Positions 28,037 through 37,836 of a stretch of 64,000 bases of DNA are shown one piece after another. Positions within the stretch are counted from its first letter, which is position 1; each line of letters starts with the position of its first letter. The notes beneath the pieces were generated by a model, which searched no databases, was not told the DNA's origin, and saw only the letters and a program-made list of their open reading frames with translations. The DNA comes from Pandoraea terrae (lineage in GTDB: Bacteria > Pseudomonadota > Gammaproteobacteria > Burkholderiales > Burkholderiaceae), in the NCBI RefSeq assembly GCF_902459695.1, contig NZ_CABPRZ010000022.1, positions 31,158-95,157 on the forward strand. Direction: 5' to 3'. The translations under genes were made by a program, and so were the position numbers.

Positions 28037-29323
28037 ATGGCAATGCTCACTACGTTCCCGGCCGCCGGCATGCGTGGCGGACTGCCAGTGCTCAGGCAGT
28101 CGCTTGAATCGCTCGACCCGGCCAGCGCGGCCGAACTTCCCGCATCGGGGCGGGAAGGGCTGGATATCGATACGCTCATGCTGAAACTGACGTTCGAGTT
28201 GAAGCGCTTCGTCGGCACACTCGCGGCGCAGACCCTCGAGATCGACAAGGTGATGGTCGAAAAGATGACGGCGCTCATCAACGAACGGATCAAGACGCAG
28301 GCAGAAGAACTCAAGAAGAATGCCGAAGCGGCGGCCAAGGCGCGCAAGGCGGGGATCCTTGGCGTCGTCATCGCATGGGCGATGGCGGCAGTGGATGCCG
28401 TCATCGGTGTTGCCAAGGTGGTCGGCGGCTTCCTGAGCGCCAATCCCATGATGGTCTCAGGCGGCTTCATGAATATCGCGTCCGGTGCCCTTGGCATTGC
28501 GGCCGCCGCCTTCAGTACGCTGGCCCTGCTGGACGAGAGGCGCCGCGACAAGTGGGCAGGCATCGCGAGCAAGCTGTCTTGCGCGGCGATGAGCGTCTCG
28601 ATCGCCGCTGCGTTCGTGGACATCACGAGCGCACTGCGCAACGCCTTGCTGGCGCATATTGCTTCCAAGGCAACCAAGCAAATTTTGGCGAACAAAAGCG
28701 GTGCAATCGTGGGCGAAATATTGAAGTCCGGCGGCAACGAGATTTTCGCGGACGTGTCCAAGCGCTTCGCAAAGCAAGTCTCTGAACAGGTTGGAACGTG
28801 GATGAAGAAAGAGGGGGTTCGCCCGCTCCTGATGCGTGTCATCAACAATCAGAAAGAGATGTTTGCGCAAATCGAAAAAATCGCCGAGAAATCGTTCCGA
28901 AAGGGCGCAGGCAAGGCGTTTCTGGACCTGGATCTGTACGCTCGGGGCTCGGCGCGGGAGATCGGCGACAGGGTGCTTGCAGCGACGCAGGCTGCACTTG
29001 AGAAGTCCGGGAGGCGGCTGCAAAACCAGGTACTGATCAGGCTTGAGGCGGTCAATCAGATCCGCGCGACTGCGCAGGGCGCAGGACGGGCCGGGCAAGG
29101 GGTATTGAATGGCCAACGCGCCGAGTTGCGCCTGGATGCGGACAAGTTGCGGGTCCGCCGCGACGAACTGCAGACCCAGTACCAACACTATGAGCAGGAC
29201 CGGAAGGAGAACAATCGCCGTCTCCAGCGGCTCATCCGCAGCGATGGCGATTTGACGCGCGTCGCACAAGACAGAACGCGCGTGCGCATCAGCGTGATCC
29301 AACGTATCGCCAACATGGCGTAA
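28037..29323 (+). CDS. sctE: T3SS translocon pore protein SctE (SseC/YopB/BipB family)
   Basis: 428 residues. A coiled coil near residues 65-103 (IDKVMVEKMTALINERIKTQ) precedes a strongly hydrophobic, Gly/Ala-rich region at about 105-165 with two membrane segments, and a further hydrophobic stretch near 180-200. A long C-terminal coil lies near 355-405. This arrangement is that of the hydrophobic translocators YopB, SipB, SseC and EspD. It would be secreted and inserted in the host membrane together with SctB. The ribosome site AGGAAT is close to the ATG. Confidence 0.82.
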   Translation: MAMLTTFPAAGMRGGLPVLRQSLESLDPASAAELPASGREGLDIDTLMLKLTFELKRFVGTLAAQTLEIDKVMVEKMTALINERIKTQAEELKKNAEAAAKARKAGILGVVIAWAMAAVDAVIGVAKVVGGFLSANPMMVSGGFMNIASGALGIAAAAFSTLALLDERRRDKWAGIASKLSCAAMSVSIAAAFVDITSALRNALLAHIASKATKQILANKSGAIVGEILKSGGNEIFADVSKRFAKQVSEQVGTWMKKEGVRPLLMRVINNQKEMFAQIEKIAEKSFRKGAGKAFLDLDLYARGSAREIGDRVLAATQAALEKSGRRLQNQVLIRLEAVNQIRATAQGAGRAGQGVLNGQRAELRLDADKLRVRRDELQTQYQHYEQDRKENNRRLQRLIRSDGDLTRVAQDRTRVRISVIQRIANMA

Positions 29324-29346
29324 CTGAAATGCGAAGGAGGATGACT

Positions 29347-30045
29347 ATGACGAATGTTGCAGTGATGGCTCGGCTTTGCGAAACGGCACAACAGGGTTTA
29401 TCCGGCAGACCGATTTTCGAGGATACGGGTTCCGGCAGTGCGACGCCGAAGCGGCACGGCGACCCGAAGATCGACTTGGCCAACCTCGGGAGCCTCCAGG
29501 CCTTGATGGCCGAACTCCAGCACATGTTTTCGAAAATCTTCGAGCGGTTGCGCGATATCCAGATGATGCAGGGGGTGGAAGCGAAGCGTGCGCGTTACGA
29601 ACAGTTTGCGCGAATGCTGAAGAGCTTGCTGGACGAGGCCAACAAACGCTTCGACGGCGCCAAAACGCAGGCATGGCTACAGGTCGCTGGCGGGGTTGTG
29701 CAATGTGGCGCGGGAGTTGGCGGTGCCACGACGTTGATTCGCTTTGGCGGGACCGACGCTGGCGGATTGTGGCAGGCAGGTGTCAGGCTGAGTTCGGAAT
29801 CGGCATCTGGCGTGTCGGGCGCCATGAACGGAGGCGGCACTTTCGCGTCGGCCGAGGGCGAACTTGCGGCGGCTCGCGCCGGGCAGGGCGCGCAGTTCGA
29901 GCGGGATGCCTCGGAAGGCTTCACGGACCTCGGGCGGAAGTCGAACGATCAGGCGACGTCCCTTGATCAGCTGGCCGTGGATATCGTCCGGACCATCACC
30001 GACATGATGAAGCAGTTGAGCCAGATCGTTTACGGCCAACGATAG
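29347..30045 (+). CDS. sctB: T3SS translocon protein SctB (SseD/YopD/EspB-like)
   Basis: 232 residues from the ATG at 29347, six bases after GAAGGAGG. Residues ~45-105 form a coiled coil (SKIFERLRDIQMMQGVEAKR). One hydrophobic segment follows (WLQVAGGVVQCGAGVGGATT). A Gly/Ser-rich region and a terminal helix end in MMKQLSQIVYGQR. One membrane segment and a location directly after SctE are the features of the minor translocators. Sequence similarity in this class is low, so position is part of the evidence. It is the last gene of the island, facing a convergent transporter gene. Confidence 0.72.
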   Translation: MTNVAVMARLCETAQQGLSGRPIFEDTGSGSATPKRHGDPKIDLANLGSLQALMAELQHMFSKIFERLRDIQMMQGVEAKRARYEQFARMLKSLLDEANKRFDGAKTQAWLQVAGGVVQCGAGVGGATTLIRFGGTDAGGLWQAGVRLSSESASGVSGAMNGGGTFASAEGELAAARAGQGAQFERDASEGFTDLGRKSNDQATSLDQLAVDIVRTITDMMKQLSQIVYGQR

Positions 30046-30141
30046 GCGTGGCGCTCGAGAACGACGTCCGGCGCTTGCGGCGCGTGCCCTGACGATCGGC
30101 GTGCCCGCCACGGTCTGCGGCCCAGCGGGCGGTGCGGGCGG

Positions 30142-31641
30142 TCAACCGAGGTAGCCGAGGGAGCGCCACCACAGATAGTCGAGCGGAAAGAGGAAAACGA
30201 TCGTGAGCGCAGCCATCGCGAGCGTGACGCGCGTGCCGTCGCGGATACCGACGCCGCCCAGATGCATCGCGATCATGATCGGCGGGCATTGGTAGGGCAG
30301 CAGCACCGTGGAGAAGACCGGCACCTGCAACATCAGCACCGCATACAGCGGCAGACCGCTTGCCTGGGCGAAGTGCTCGGCAAGCGGCGTGAGCACCGCC
30401 GGCAGGGCGGGCAAGGTCGAGACGAGTCCGATCGCACTGCCGATCGCCACCAGCCACGCCGCATTCTGCGCGAGATGACCCGGCGTCATGTTGACGGCTT
30501 CGAGGCAGGCCTGCGCCAGCCGTTCGCCCAGGCCGGTTTCCGCGACGACCGCGCCCACGCCGAGAAATCCTGCGACATAGACAAGCGGCGTGATGTGCAT
30601 CTGCTCGGCGAACACCTTGGGCGGGACAATGCCCGTGGCTGGAAGCAGGCAGACAATGGCTGCCGCGACCGAGACCCACGCGGGCGAGATGCCGTGCCAA
30701 CCGTCGGTCGCGAAGAAGGCGAGCGCGATGAGCAGAATGCCCGACAGCCTGCGTTCGTTAGGCGAGAGCGGGTTGGACGCCTGCGGCGGCGTGACGTTTA
30801 ACGCATCCGCCTGCGGGAACAGCCTGCAGATGACGGCCACGAGCAGGACCGCCTTGAGCGCGCCGAGGATCGGGAAGTGCAGCAGAAGATACGGCCCGTA
30901 ATGCAGATGGATGCCGTAGAAGGAATCGGCGGCGCCCAGGAGCACGCTATTGGGGATGTTCGCGGGCAGGATGGTCGTGGGCGGCATATAGCTCGCAGCG
31001 GCGACGGTCATCACCAGCCCGGTGCGGCCACGGCTGCCCGGCACAAGGCCGAGGCGGTCCGCCAGCGCGAGCACGATCGGGATCAGGAGCAGAATGCGTC
31101 CCGTCGTCGAGGGCATGACGAACGCAAGCCCGACCGATGCGACGGTCACCGAGGCAACATAACGGGCGTAGCCTGCCGAGCGCAGCCCGAACAAACGGCT
31201 TGCCAGCCGCGCGCCGAGACCCGTGGTGCGCACGGCAATGCCGGTGACGGCGCCGCCGAACACGAGCCACCACGCCGCCGATTGAAAGCCGGAGAAGATG
31301 ACGGCCGGCTTGGCCACTTGTAGCAGTACGGCAAGCAGGAAAAAGATGAGGGTGGTGATCGGCTCGGGGAAGATGCCGAAGGCCCACGCCCCGATGGTGA
31401 AGAGCACCAGCACTGCCGCCTGCGCGGCGGTCGGGGTGAAGCCCAATGCGCCGCCCCAGTGCGCTGCGGCCCAGAGGGCGGCGGCAAGCACGGCGAAGGC
31501 GGCGTATCCCGCGAACTGGAGCAAGCGTTTGCGCAGCGCTTCGCGTTGCTGCATGTCAAGGGCGCTGACGGCCGCCGGGCCGGCAGGCGTGGGCGCACGG
31601 GGCGGCTCCTGCCCGGCCGGGGCGCCACGGGAATCGGTCAT
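30142..31641 (-). CDS. DASS/SLC13-family anion transporter
   Basis: 499 residues with about twelve hydrophobic helices. The first ~35 residues are a Pro/Ala-rich cytoplasmic tail. VGLAFVMPSTTGRILLLIPI and SYMPPTTILPANIPNSVLL carry the paired Ser-Asn/Thr-type substrate loops of divalent anion:Na+ symporters, and LGVGAVVAETGLGERLAQ begins the second half. Substrates in the family are dicarboxylates, citrate or sulfate; which one cannot be told. It is convergent with the T3SS translocator genes and apparently unrelated. Confidence 0.85.
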   Translation of the reverse strand: MTDSRGAPAGQEPPRAPTPAGPAAVSALDMQQREALRKRLLQFAGYAAFAVLAAALWAAAHWGGALGFTPTAAQAAVLVLFTIGAWAFGIFPEPITTLIFFLLAVLLQVAKPAVIFSGFQSAAWWLVFGGAVTGIAVRTTGLGARLASRLFGLRSAGYARYVASVTVASVGLAFVMPSTTGRILLLIPIVLALADRLGLVPGSRGRTGLVMTVAAASYMPPTTILPANIPNSVLLGAADSFYGIHLHYGPYLLLHFPILGALKAVLLVAVICRLFPQADALNVTPPQASNPLSPNERRLSGILLIALAFFATDGWHGISPAWVSVAAAIVCLLPATGIVPPKVFAEQMHITPLVYVAGFLGVGAVVAETGLGERLAQACLEAVNMTPGHLAQNAAWLVAIGSAIGLVSTLPALPAVLTPLAEHFAQASGLPLYAVLMLQVPVFSTVLLPYQCPPIMIAMHLGGVGIRDGTRVTLAMAALTIVFLFPLDYLWWRSLGYLG

Positions 31642-31816
31642 GAGGCGTTGTCCTGTCTCGTCGTGGTGTTAGGGTGCGGATCGCTTTTGCCGTATCCTAA
31701 CGGCTCGTGACGTGGCAGAACACCACGCATTCGACAATTATCTACGCGATCATGCCACGCCAGTCTCGCCCCAACGCCGTACCGCCGCGCAATTTCGTAC
31801 ACGGTGGCCGCATTGT

Positions 31817-32104
31817 ATGAGCGCCGGCTGGTTCCTCTACCTGATCGAATGCCGCGGACAGCGGATCTATACCGGCATCGCCGTTGATGTCGAGGCGCGC
31901 TTCGCCGCGCACGCGGCAGGCCGGGGGGCGCGCTACACGCGCGCGAATCCGCCTGAGCGCCTGCTCAAGGTCGTCGCCTTCGCCGACCGCGCCGCCGCGT
32001 CGCGTGCCGAGTATCGTGTAAAGCGCCTGACGGCCGCGCAAAAGCGCGCCTTTGTCGCAGGCACGCTCGCGGTGGATTTCACCGAGGCGCCAGGCCCGGA
32101 ATGA
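31817..32104 (+). CDS. GIY-YIG nuclease superfamily protein
   Basis: 95 residues from the ATG at 31817 (MSAGWFLYLIECRG), the common start of YhbQ/UPF0213-like single-domain proteins; a GTG at 31712 would add 35 unrelated residues. The variant signature is FLYLI...IYTGI (the GIY-YIG strands), followed by ARFAAHAAGRGARYTRANPP with the conserved Arg/His helix and EYRVKRLTAAQK. These small proteins are thought to nick or process DNA; the biological role is unclear. Confidence 0.88.
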   Translation: MSAGWFLYLIECRGQRIYTGIAVDVEARFAAHAAGRGARYTRANPPERLLKVVAFADRAAASRAEYRVKRLTAAQKRAFVAGTLAVDFTEAPGPE

Positions 32105-32153
32105 GGCCGTCGAAGGCCCGGGAATGGCGTGCTTGCCGGCCGATGACCACAAA

Positions 32154-33290
32154 CTACGGCAGCAAGCGCGCCTGATGGATCATCTTGCGGATATCGCGCG
32201 CCATCGGACCGAACTGGCTGCGCGACGGAATCGGCGATACCACCACGACCCAGCTGTCGCCCGGCACTGTCTTCTCCACGACCGTGTAGTAGGCCGATTG
32301 TGTGCTGAAGAAATCCGCGATGCCGTCGTGGCTGATGCGATAGCTGCGCTCGCTCGCCCCCGGCTGCAGGAATACTCCGAGGGTGTAGTAGATGTCGCGT
32401 CCGCTTGCGATCGGCCCGGGCCGGGTGTCGAGCAGGGTGGTTCGCAAGGCACTCGCGCCGAGCAGCGTCGGGTGCCGCATGTCGAACACACGCCACAATT
32501 TCAGCACCGCCGCCGGCGACATGTGCCAGCCCGCGAACGGGGCGAGCAGGTGCCAGTTGTCGGGGATCTTCGCGTCCGTAATGCCGAGCGGCCGGAAGAT
32601 GCGGGTCTGGCAGAACGTCGCGTAGTCCTCGCCCGACACCGCCTCGATCACCATGCCGAGCAACAGGTACGATACGTTCGAGTAGACGAAGTCCTGTTTG
32701 CCGGTGGAATGGTTCGCGTCGCCCGCGTCGAGGTAATTGAAGAAATCCGCATTCCCGCCCACGCGCCGGATGGCCAGCCCGCTATACAGGCCGTTGACGG
32801 GATCGTTGAACCCGTTTGTCGGCAACCCGGCGCGGTGGCCGAGCAGACGCCTCACGGTAAGCTCGCGCATCGAAGGATCGAGCGGCTTGCCGTGCTGCTT
32901 CGAATAAGTGTCCAGCAGATCGCCGAGCTTTGCGTCGAGCGACAGCTTGCCCTGCTGCACCAGCAAGGCAATGCCGATGGCCGTGACCGATTTCGACAAG
33001 CTCGCCATCGGCAACATTTCGCCCACCGTATCGCCCGACGTGGCCGCCTCGAGCGGTGCGGCGCCATCGGATTCGTCGCGCAGCCAGACATGTTTCAGGC
33101 CGTACGTGGCTTTCAACTGCGCCAAGCCTTGCTGCAGCGTCGTTTGCCCGATCGGCACCACTGGCGCGATCGGCATCGCGCCCGCTTGCGCGGACAGGGC
33201 AACGACGGCGCCATTCTCTTGTGCAAATGCTCCCGCTGCCGTCAGCGCCAGACATAACGCGACGGACCATTGGCCCAACCGTTTCCACAT
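32154..33290 (-). CDS. exported serine hydrolase, beta-lactamase/penicillin-binding fold
   Basis: 378 residues from the ATG at 33290 (GGGAG upstream), which gives a clean signal peptide MWKRLGQWSVALCLALTAAGAFA; the frame extends 63 codons further but without sense. The active site SLSK (SxxK) lies in MASLSKSVTAIG, the YSN motif is in FVYSNVSYLLLG, and a GH-rich C-terminal region matches the third motif area. It is a class C beta-lactamase-like esterase/peptidase family member acting in the periplasm. The specific substrate is unknown, and it need not give beta-lactam resistance. Confidence 0.87.
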   Translation of the reverse strand: MWKRLGQWSVALCLALTAAGAFAQENGAVVALSAQAGAMPIAPVVPIGQTTLQQGLAQLKATYGLKHVWLRDESDGAAPLEAATSGDTVGEMLPMASLSKSVTAIGIALLVQQGKLSLDAKLGDLLDTYSKQHGKPLDPSMRELTVRRLLGHRAGLPTNGFNDPVNGLYSGLAIRRVGGNADFFNYLDAGDANHSTGKQDFVYSNVSYLLLGMVIEAVSGEDYATFCQTRIFRPLGITDAKIPDNWHLLAPFAGWHMSPAAVLKLWRVFDMRHPTLLGASALRTTLLDTRPGPIASGRDIYYTLGVFLQPGASERSYRISHDGIADFFSTQSAYYTVVEKTVPGDSWVVVVSPIPSRSQFGPMARDIRKMIHQARLLP

Positions 33291-33655
33291 CGTGTCAACT
33301 CCCAGTGCGCTCGCCACGTTCTTTAAACTGTTCGCCCCCTTCTTCGGAGTCGAAATGATTTGGGCTGCGCAGGTCTTATAAAACGGCAACAGTCCGAAGC
33401 TTAGGACAACTTCGGCTAAATACCTAGTAAAAACCCTGTATTTTACATTAACTTGGCTGTATCGGGCAAAAATTCCCATAGCTTCCCCTTATCCGGCCCG
33501 CCGGCCATGACGCTGCGCCGGGACGGAATGACCGCCAGGCGCCGGATTTGGCCTGCCGGCGGGCCCGGTGTAAGCTATCCGTTGCGCCCCGCCCATAGGC
33601 CGTCGGCCCGTTTGCCGCCCTGCGGCTGCGCGCCGGCCGAAGGAACGACCGTTTC
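33291..33655. other. divergent promoter region, hydrolase / mprF
   Basis: 365 bases with no gene. The centre (about 33340-33480) is AT-rich compared with its surroundings, as expected for divergent promoters, and includes CTGTATTTTACATTAACTTG. I could not fix a single -35/-10 pair. Confidence 0.4.
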
Positions 33656-36325
33656 ATGACTGAGCCGTCCAGCGAGCGCGTCCCCCCCGACGCCTCGACC
33701 GCTGTACCCGCCGAGCCGGCGGTCGCCGTAGCTGCCGAAGCGGCCGCGTTGCTGCTGCCGCGCTCACTCGCGTCCTGGCGGCGCCTTCCCTGGTCTGCCG
33801 CCCGCCCGTGGCTGATCGGCGCGGGCGTGCTGATCCTCGGCGTGCTCGTGATCGATGCCCTGCACCACGTCTTGCGCGATGTCCACTACGACGACATCGT
33901 GACCGCCGTTCGTGACACGCCGCCGACACGCCTGGTGCTGGCGCTGCTCGCTACATTGGCCAGTTATGTCGCCTTGATGGGCTACGACGCGTCCGGCCTG
34001 CGTTACGCCGGCGCGACCGTAAAGCGCTCGACCGTCGCCCTGACGTCCTTCATCGCCTACGCGCTTGGCAATTCGGTGGGATTGGGCGTGCTGACGGGCG
34101 GCACCGTCCGGATGCGCATGTACGCCGCCGCGGGCGTCGACGCGTCGCGCGTGGCGCAAGCCGTTGCGTTCAATGCCGGGGCGTTTGGTCTCGGTATGAC
34201 CGCCTTCGGCGCGTTGGGCCTGCTCTGGGGGGCGCCGCGCGTGGCCGAGTTGACCCACATGAGCGCCGGCGTCTTGCAGCTCGTTGCGGTCCTGGTGCTG
34301 GCGGGGGTGGCGGCGTTCATCGTGCTGTGCCTGCGCCGCCGCACGGTGATGATTGCAGGCCGCTGGCCGTTGCGTTTGCCTCCGGCGGGCCTGGCGGTGC
34401 GCCAGTTGCTGATCTCTGCGGCGGATTTGTCGGCGGCGGCGGCAGCGCTGTGGTGTCTGTTGCCGGCGGGCGTCGTCGATCTGCCAACGTTCGTTGCCTT
34501 CTACGCCATTGCCATGGCCCTTGGCGTGCTGAGTCACGTGCCGGGCGGCGTCGGCGTGTTCGAGGCAGTGATCCTGCTCGCTTGCGGTGGACACGCGCCC
34601 ATCGGCCAGTTGGCCGGCGCCCTGGTGTTGTACCGCGCGATCTATTTCCTGTTGCCGCTGGTGCTGGCGGCCTTGCTGCTGGCGAGTTTCGAATTACGGA
34701 GCGGATCCGCCGCACCGATCGGCCGCGCCGCCGTGCGCCTGTTCCCGGGACTGTTGGCGGCGCTGACGCTTGTCGCGGGGGTGATGTTGCTGATCTCGGG
34801 CGTGACGCCGGCGACGGGCGAGGCGGAGCAGTTTCTGCGGCGGCATGTACCGCTGTTTCTCGTCGAACTGTCGCATTTGATCGGCAGCGTGGCGGGGCTG
34901 GCCATGCTGTTTCTCGCACGCGGCCTGCTGCATCGGCTCGACGCCGCATGGTGGGGCTCGCTCGGCCTGACGGTCGTCGCGGCAGTCCTTGCGCTGCCCA
35001 AGGGCATCGCCTTGTCGGAAATGCTGGTGCTGTGCACGCTGGCCTTTCTGCTGCTGGTGTCGCGCAAGCAGTTCGATCGCCGCTCGTCGCTGTTTACGCA
35101 ATCGTTCGAGCCAGGCTGGCTGATTGCGGTGGCGAGCGTGATTGGCGCGTGTACCTGGATCATGTTCCTGGCTTACCGGCAGGTCGCGTACGCGAATCAA
35201 TTGTGGTGGCAGTTCACGTTCGACGGAGACGCGCCGCGTTCGATGCGCGCGCTCATGGCCGTGGCGATGATGGGACTGGGCCTCAGCCTGTGGCAGTTGC
35301 TGCGCCAGTCGGCCGGAGTGTCAGTGCGCGCGAGTGAGGCGGACCTCGCGCGGGCGGCGGAAATCATCCGCAAGCAGCCGGCCGCCGACGCTTGCCTGGC
35401 GCTGATGGGCGACAAGGCCTTGCTGTTCTCGCCTTCGGGCAACGCGTTCATCATGTACGCGAAGCGCGGCCGATCGTGGGTGTCGCTGTCCGATCCGGTC
35501 GGCGCGCAGAAGGAGTGGCCGGAGCTGATCTGGCGGTTCATCGAACTGGCCGATGCGCACGGCGGACGCGCCGCGTTCTACAAGGCGCGTCCAAATGCGT
35601 TGCCCCTGTATATCGACGCCGGATTGCGGGCCTACAAGCTGGGCGAGGAAGCTTATGTGACATTGCCGGACTTCAGCCTGCAGGGTTCGCGGCGCGCCAA
35701 TTTGCGGCATGGCGTGTCGCGCGCGGAACGTGAGGGATTGCAGTTCGAGATCGTCGAGCCGGACGAGATGGCGCCCTTCCTGCCCGAGTTGCGGCGTATC
35801 TCGGAGGCGTGGCTCGCGAAACACCACGCGCGGGAGAAGGGATTTTCGCTCGGCGCGTTTGACGAAGCGTACGTGCAGCGGCAACCGGTCGCGCTTGTGC
35901 GCCGTGCGTCGCGCATCGTGGCATTTGCAACGCTGATGTGCCCGGAGGTGCAGCGCATCGAGGCGAGCATCGACCTGATGCGCCAGACGCCGGACGCGCC
36001 CCCGGGCACAATGGACTTCATGTTCGCGCAGTTGATGTTGCATTTCAAGGCCCTCGGCTACCAGCGTTTCGGCCTGGGCATGGCCCCGATGTCGGGCATG
36101 GTGACGCACCAGCTCGCGCCGCGCTGGCAACGATTTGGCCGCATGATGTTCGCGTATGGCGGGCGGTTCTACAATTTCCGCGGGTTGCGCAGCTTCAAGG
36201 ACAAGTTCGACCCGGATTGGGAGGCGCGTTACCTGATGACGCCCGGCGGATTGGCGCCGATGCTGACGCTGGCGGATGTCGCGGCATTGGTGGGCGGCGG
36301 CTGGAAGGGGATGATCACGAAATGA
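33656..36325 (+). CDS. mprF: phosphatidylglycerol lysyltransferase/flippase MprF
   Basis: 889 residues. Residues ~40-550 hold about fourteen membrane helices forming the flippase (GGTVRMRMYAAAGVDASRVA and HVPGGVGVFEAVILL are typical). Residues ~560-880 form the cytosolic GNAT-fold synthase (DUF2156), with FIMYAKRGRSWVSLSDPVG, FYKARPNALPLYIDAGL and YNFRGLRSFKDKFDPDWEARY. It adds an aminoacyl group from tRNA to phosphatidylglycerol and flips the lipid, altering surface charge and acid/peptide tolerance. The following gene is an acvB-like hydrolase, as in lpiA-acvB operons. Confidence 0.95.
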   Translation: MTEPSSERVPPDASTAVPAEPAVAVAAEAAALLLPRSLASWRRLPWSAARPWLIGAGVLILGVLVIDALHHVLRDVHYDDIVTAVRDTPPTRLVLALLATLASYVALMGYDASGLRYAGATVKRSTVALTSFIAYALGNSVGLGVLTGGTVRMRMYAAAGVDASRVAQAVAFNAGAFGLGMTAFGALGLLWGAPRVAELTHMSAGVLQLVAVLVLAGVAAFIVLCLRRRTVMIAGRWPLRLPPAGLAVRQLLISAADLSAAAAALWCLLPAGVVDLPTFVAFYAIAMALGVLSHVPGGVGVFEAVILLACGGHAPIGQLAGALVLYRAIYFLLPLVLAALLLASFELRSGSAAPIGRAAVRLFPGLLAALTLVAGVMLLISGVTPATGEAEQFLRRHVPLFLVELSHLIGSVAGLAMLFLARGLLHRLDAAWWGSLGLTVVAAVLALPKGIALSEMLVLCTLAFLLLVSRKQFDRRSSLFTQSFEPGWLIAVASVIGACTWIMFLAYRQVAYANQLWWQFTFDGDAPRSMRALMAVAMMGLGLSLWQLLRQSAGVSVRASEADLARAAEIIRKQPAADACLALMGDKALLFSPSGNAFIMYAKRGRSWVSLSDPVGAQKEWPELIWRFIELADAHGGRAAFYKARPNALPLYIDAGLRAYKLGEEAYVTLPDFSLQGSRRANLRHGVSRAEREGLQFEIVEPDEMAPFLPELRRISEAWLAKHHAREKGFSLGAFDEAYVQRQPVALVRRASRIVAFATLMCPEVQRIEASIDLMRQTPDAPPGTMDFMFAQLMLHFKALGYQRFGLGMAPMSGMVTHQLAPRWQRFGRMMFAYGGRFYNFRGLRSFKDKFDPDWEARYLMTPGGLAPMLTLADVAALVGGGWKGMITK

Positions 36326-36378
36326 CGGTAGCCGCGCGCAGGCGTTCGCCGCGAGGGCAGTTCGGGGAGAGGCAAGAG

Positions 36379-37836
36379 ATGAAGCGCGCCGCATGGCTGG
36401 TGGGACTGGGAGTGATGTTCGGCGCGGGTGCGGCCATGGCGGCGCCCGAGCTTGTCTCGCATGGCCGCTTTGAAAACGTTCCTGTATTTCACCCGCAAGG
36501 CGAGCCGAACGGCACGGTGCTGTTCCTCTCCGACGCGGGTGGCTGGACGCCGCGCGCGGAACGCATGGCGCGCGCATTGACCGAAACGGGTGCGCTCGTT
36601 GCCGGCATCGACACGGCGCGCCTGATGGGGAATTTCGATAGCGATCCCGGCAAATGCGTGTTCCCGTCCGGCGATCTCGACAATTTCGGACGTTTCCTCG
36701 AAGCCTACGAAAAGCTTTCGGCGTATACGCCGCCGTTGCTGGTCGGCGATGGGGTTGGCGGCACGCTCGCCTATGCGATGCTGGCCCAAGCGCCGGCCGA
36801 GACATTCTCCGGGGCGCTTTCTGTCGACTTCTGCCCCGTGCTGCAGATGAAAAAGCCGCTATGCCAGGGCGAGAACGTCTATTTCCAGCGCGGTGTCCCC
36901 GGGGCGGGCGTGAGCTTGCTGCCTGCGCCCGCGTTGCCCGCGCCGTGGCTGGTGATGTCCGGCCCGGCGGGGCGGCCGGGGGGCCATCCGATGTCGTGCA
37001 CGGACCGCGCGGCGCAATCGTTCTCGGCGCGCGTGGCGGGTGCGAGCTGGGTCGTCGGCGGGCTTGCGGGGGGATTGACCGGCACGGCCCTTGAGGACAG
37101 CGTACCCGCCAGTCCTGTGCTGGCCGACTGGATAACGCAATACAAGAACGCTTTCCAGCGGCTGAACGCACACCATCCGCCCGGTACGGCGAAGCCTCCG
37201 GCGGCGGTATCGGACCTGCCGGTCATCGAGATTCCGGCGTCGGGCGCCGCGCCGGCCGACATGGCCGATACCTTCGCGATCCTCTGGTCCGGCGACGGCG
37301 GATGGGCGGGGCTGGACCGGGAGGTGGCCGGGGCGCTGTCGGCGCGCGGTGTGCCGGTGGTCGGCGTGGATTCGCTGCGGTACTTCTGGTCGGCGCGCAC
37401 GCCGGCGTCGGGCGGGCTCGATCTGGATCGTCTCATCCGCTTCTATGAGGCTCGCTGGCGCAAACGCCGCGTGCTCCTGATCGGCTATTCGCAGGGCGCC
37501 GACGTACTGCCGTTCATGATCAACCGCGTGCCGGCGGCCACGCGCCAGCATATTGCGCTGGCGGTGCTGATGGGGCTCGGGCAAAAGGCGGATTTCGAGT
37601 TCCGTATGACCAACTGGGTGATGTCGAGCCAGAACGGCTTGCCGATTCGTCCCGAAGTGGAGCGCTTGCCGGCCGGGCTGGCGATGTGCGTCTACGGCGT
37701 GGAGGAGACCGACAGCAACTGCCCGTCGCTCGATCCGAAGCGGGCGAAGATCGTGAAGCTGCCGGGCGGTCATCATTTCGATGGGGATTACCGCAAGTTG
37801 GCGCAATTGATTCTCGACGGGGTCAAGGGGCGGTGA
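36379..37836 (+). CDS. acvB: AcvB/VirJ-family periplasmic lysyl-PG hydrolase
   Basis: 485 residues from the ATG at 36379 (GGGGAGAGGCAAGAG upstream), giving the signal peptide MKRAAWLVGLGVMFGAGAAMA; another ATG at 36322 overlaps the mprF stop. The C-terminal ~230 residues form the VirJ alpha/beta hydrolase with LWSGDGGWAGLDREVA, the nucleophile elbow GYSQGADVLPF and a final GGHHFDGDY with the catalytic His. The N-terminal half is a related, probably inactive domain (LFLSDAGGW). In Agrobacterium AcvB hydrolyses lysyl-phosphatidylglycerol made by LpiA (an MprF), so synthesis and turnover are encoded together here. Confidence 0.9.
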   Translation: MKRAAWLVGLGVMFGAGAAMAAPELVSHGRFENVPVFHPQGEPNGTVLFLSDAGGWTPRAERMARALTETGALVAGIDTARLMGNFDSDPGKCVFPSGDLDNFGRFLEAYEKLSAYTPPLLVGDGVGGTLAYAMLAQAPAETFSGALSVDFCPVLQMKKPLCQGENVYFQRGVPGAGVSLLPAPALPAPWLVMSGPAGRPGGHPMSCTDRAAQSFSARVAGASWVVGGLAGGLTGTALEDSVPASPVLADWITQYKNAFQRLNAHHPPGTAKPPAAVSDLPVIEIPASGAAPADMADTFAILWSGDGGWAGLDREVAGALSARGVPVVGVDSLRYFWSARTPASGGLDLDRLIRFYEARWRKRRVLLIGYSQGADVLPFMINRVPAATRQHIALAVLMGLGQKADFEFRMTNWVMSSQNGLPIRPEVERLPAGLAMCVYGVEETDSNCPSLDPKRAKIVKLPGGHHFDGDYRKLAQLILDGVKGR

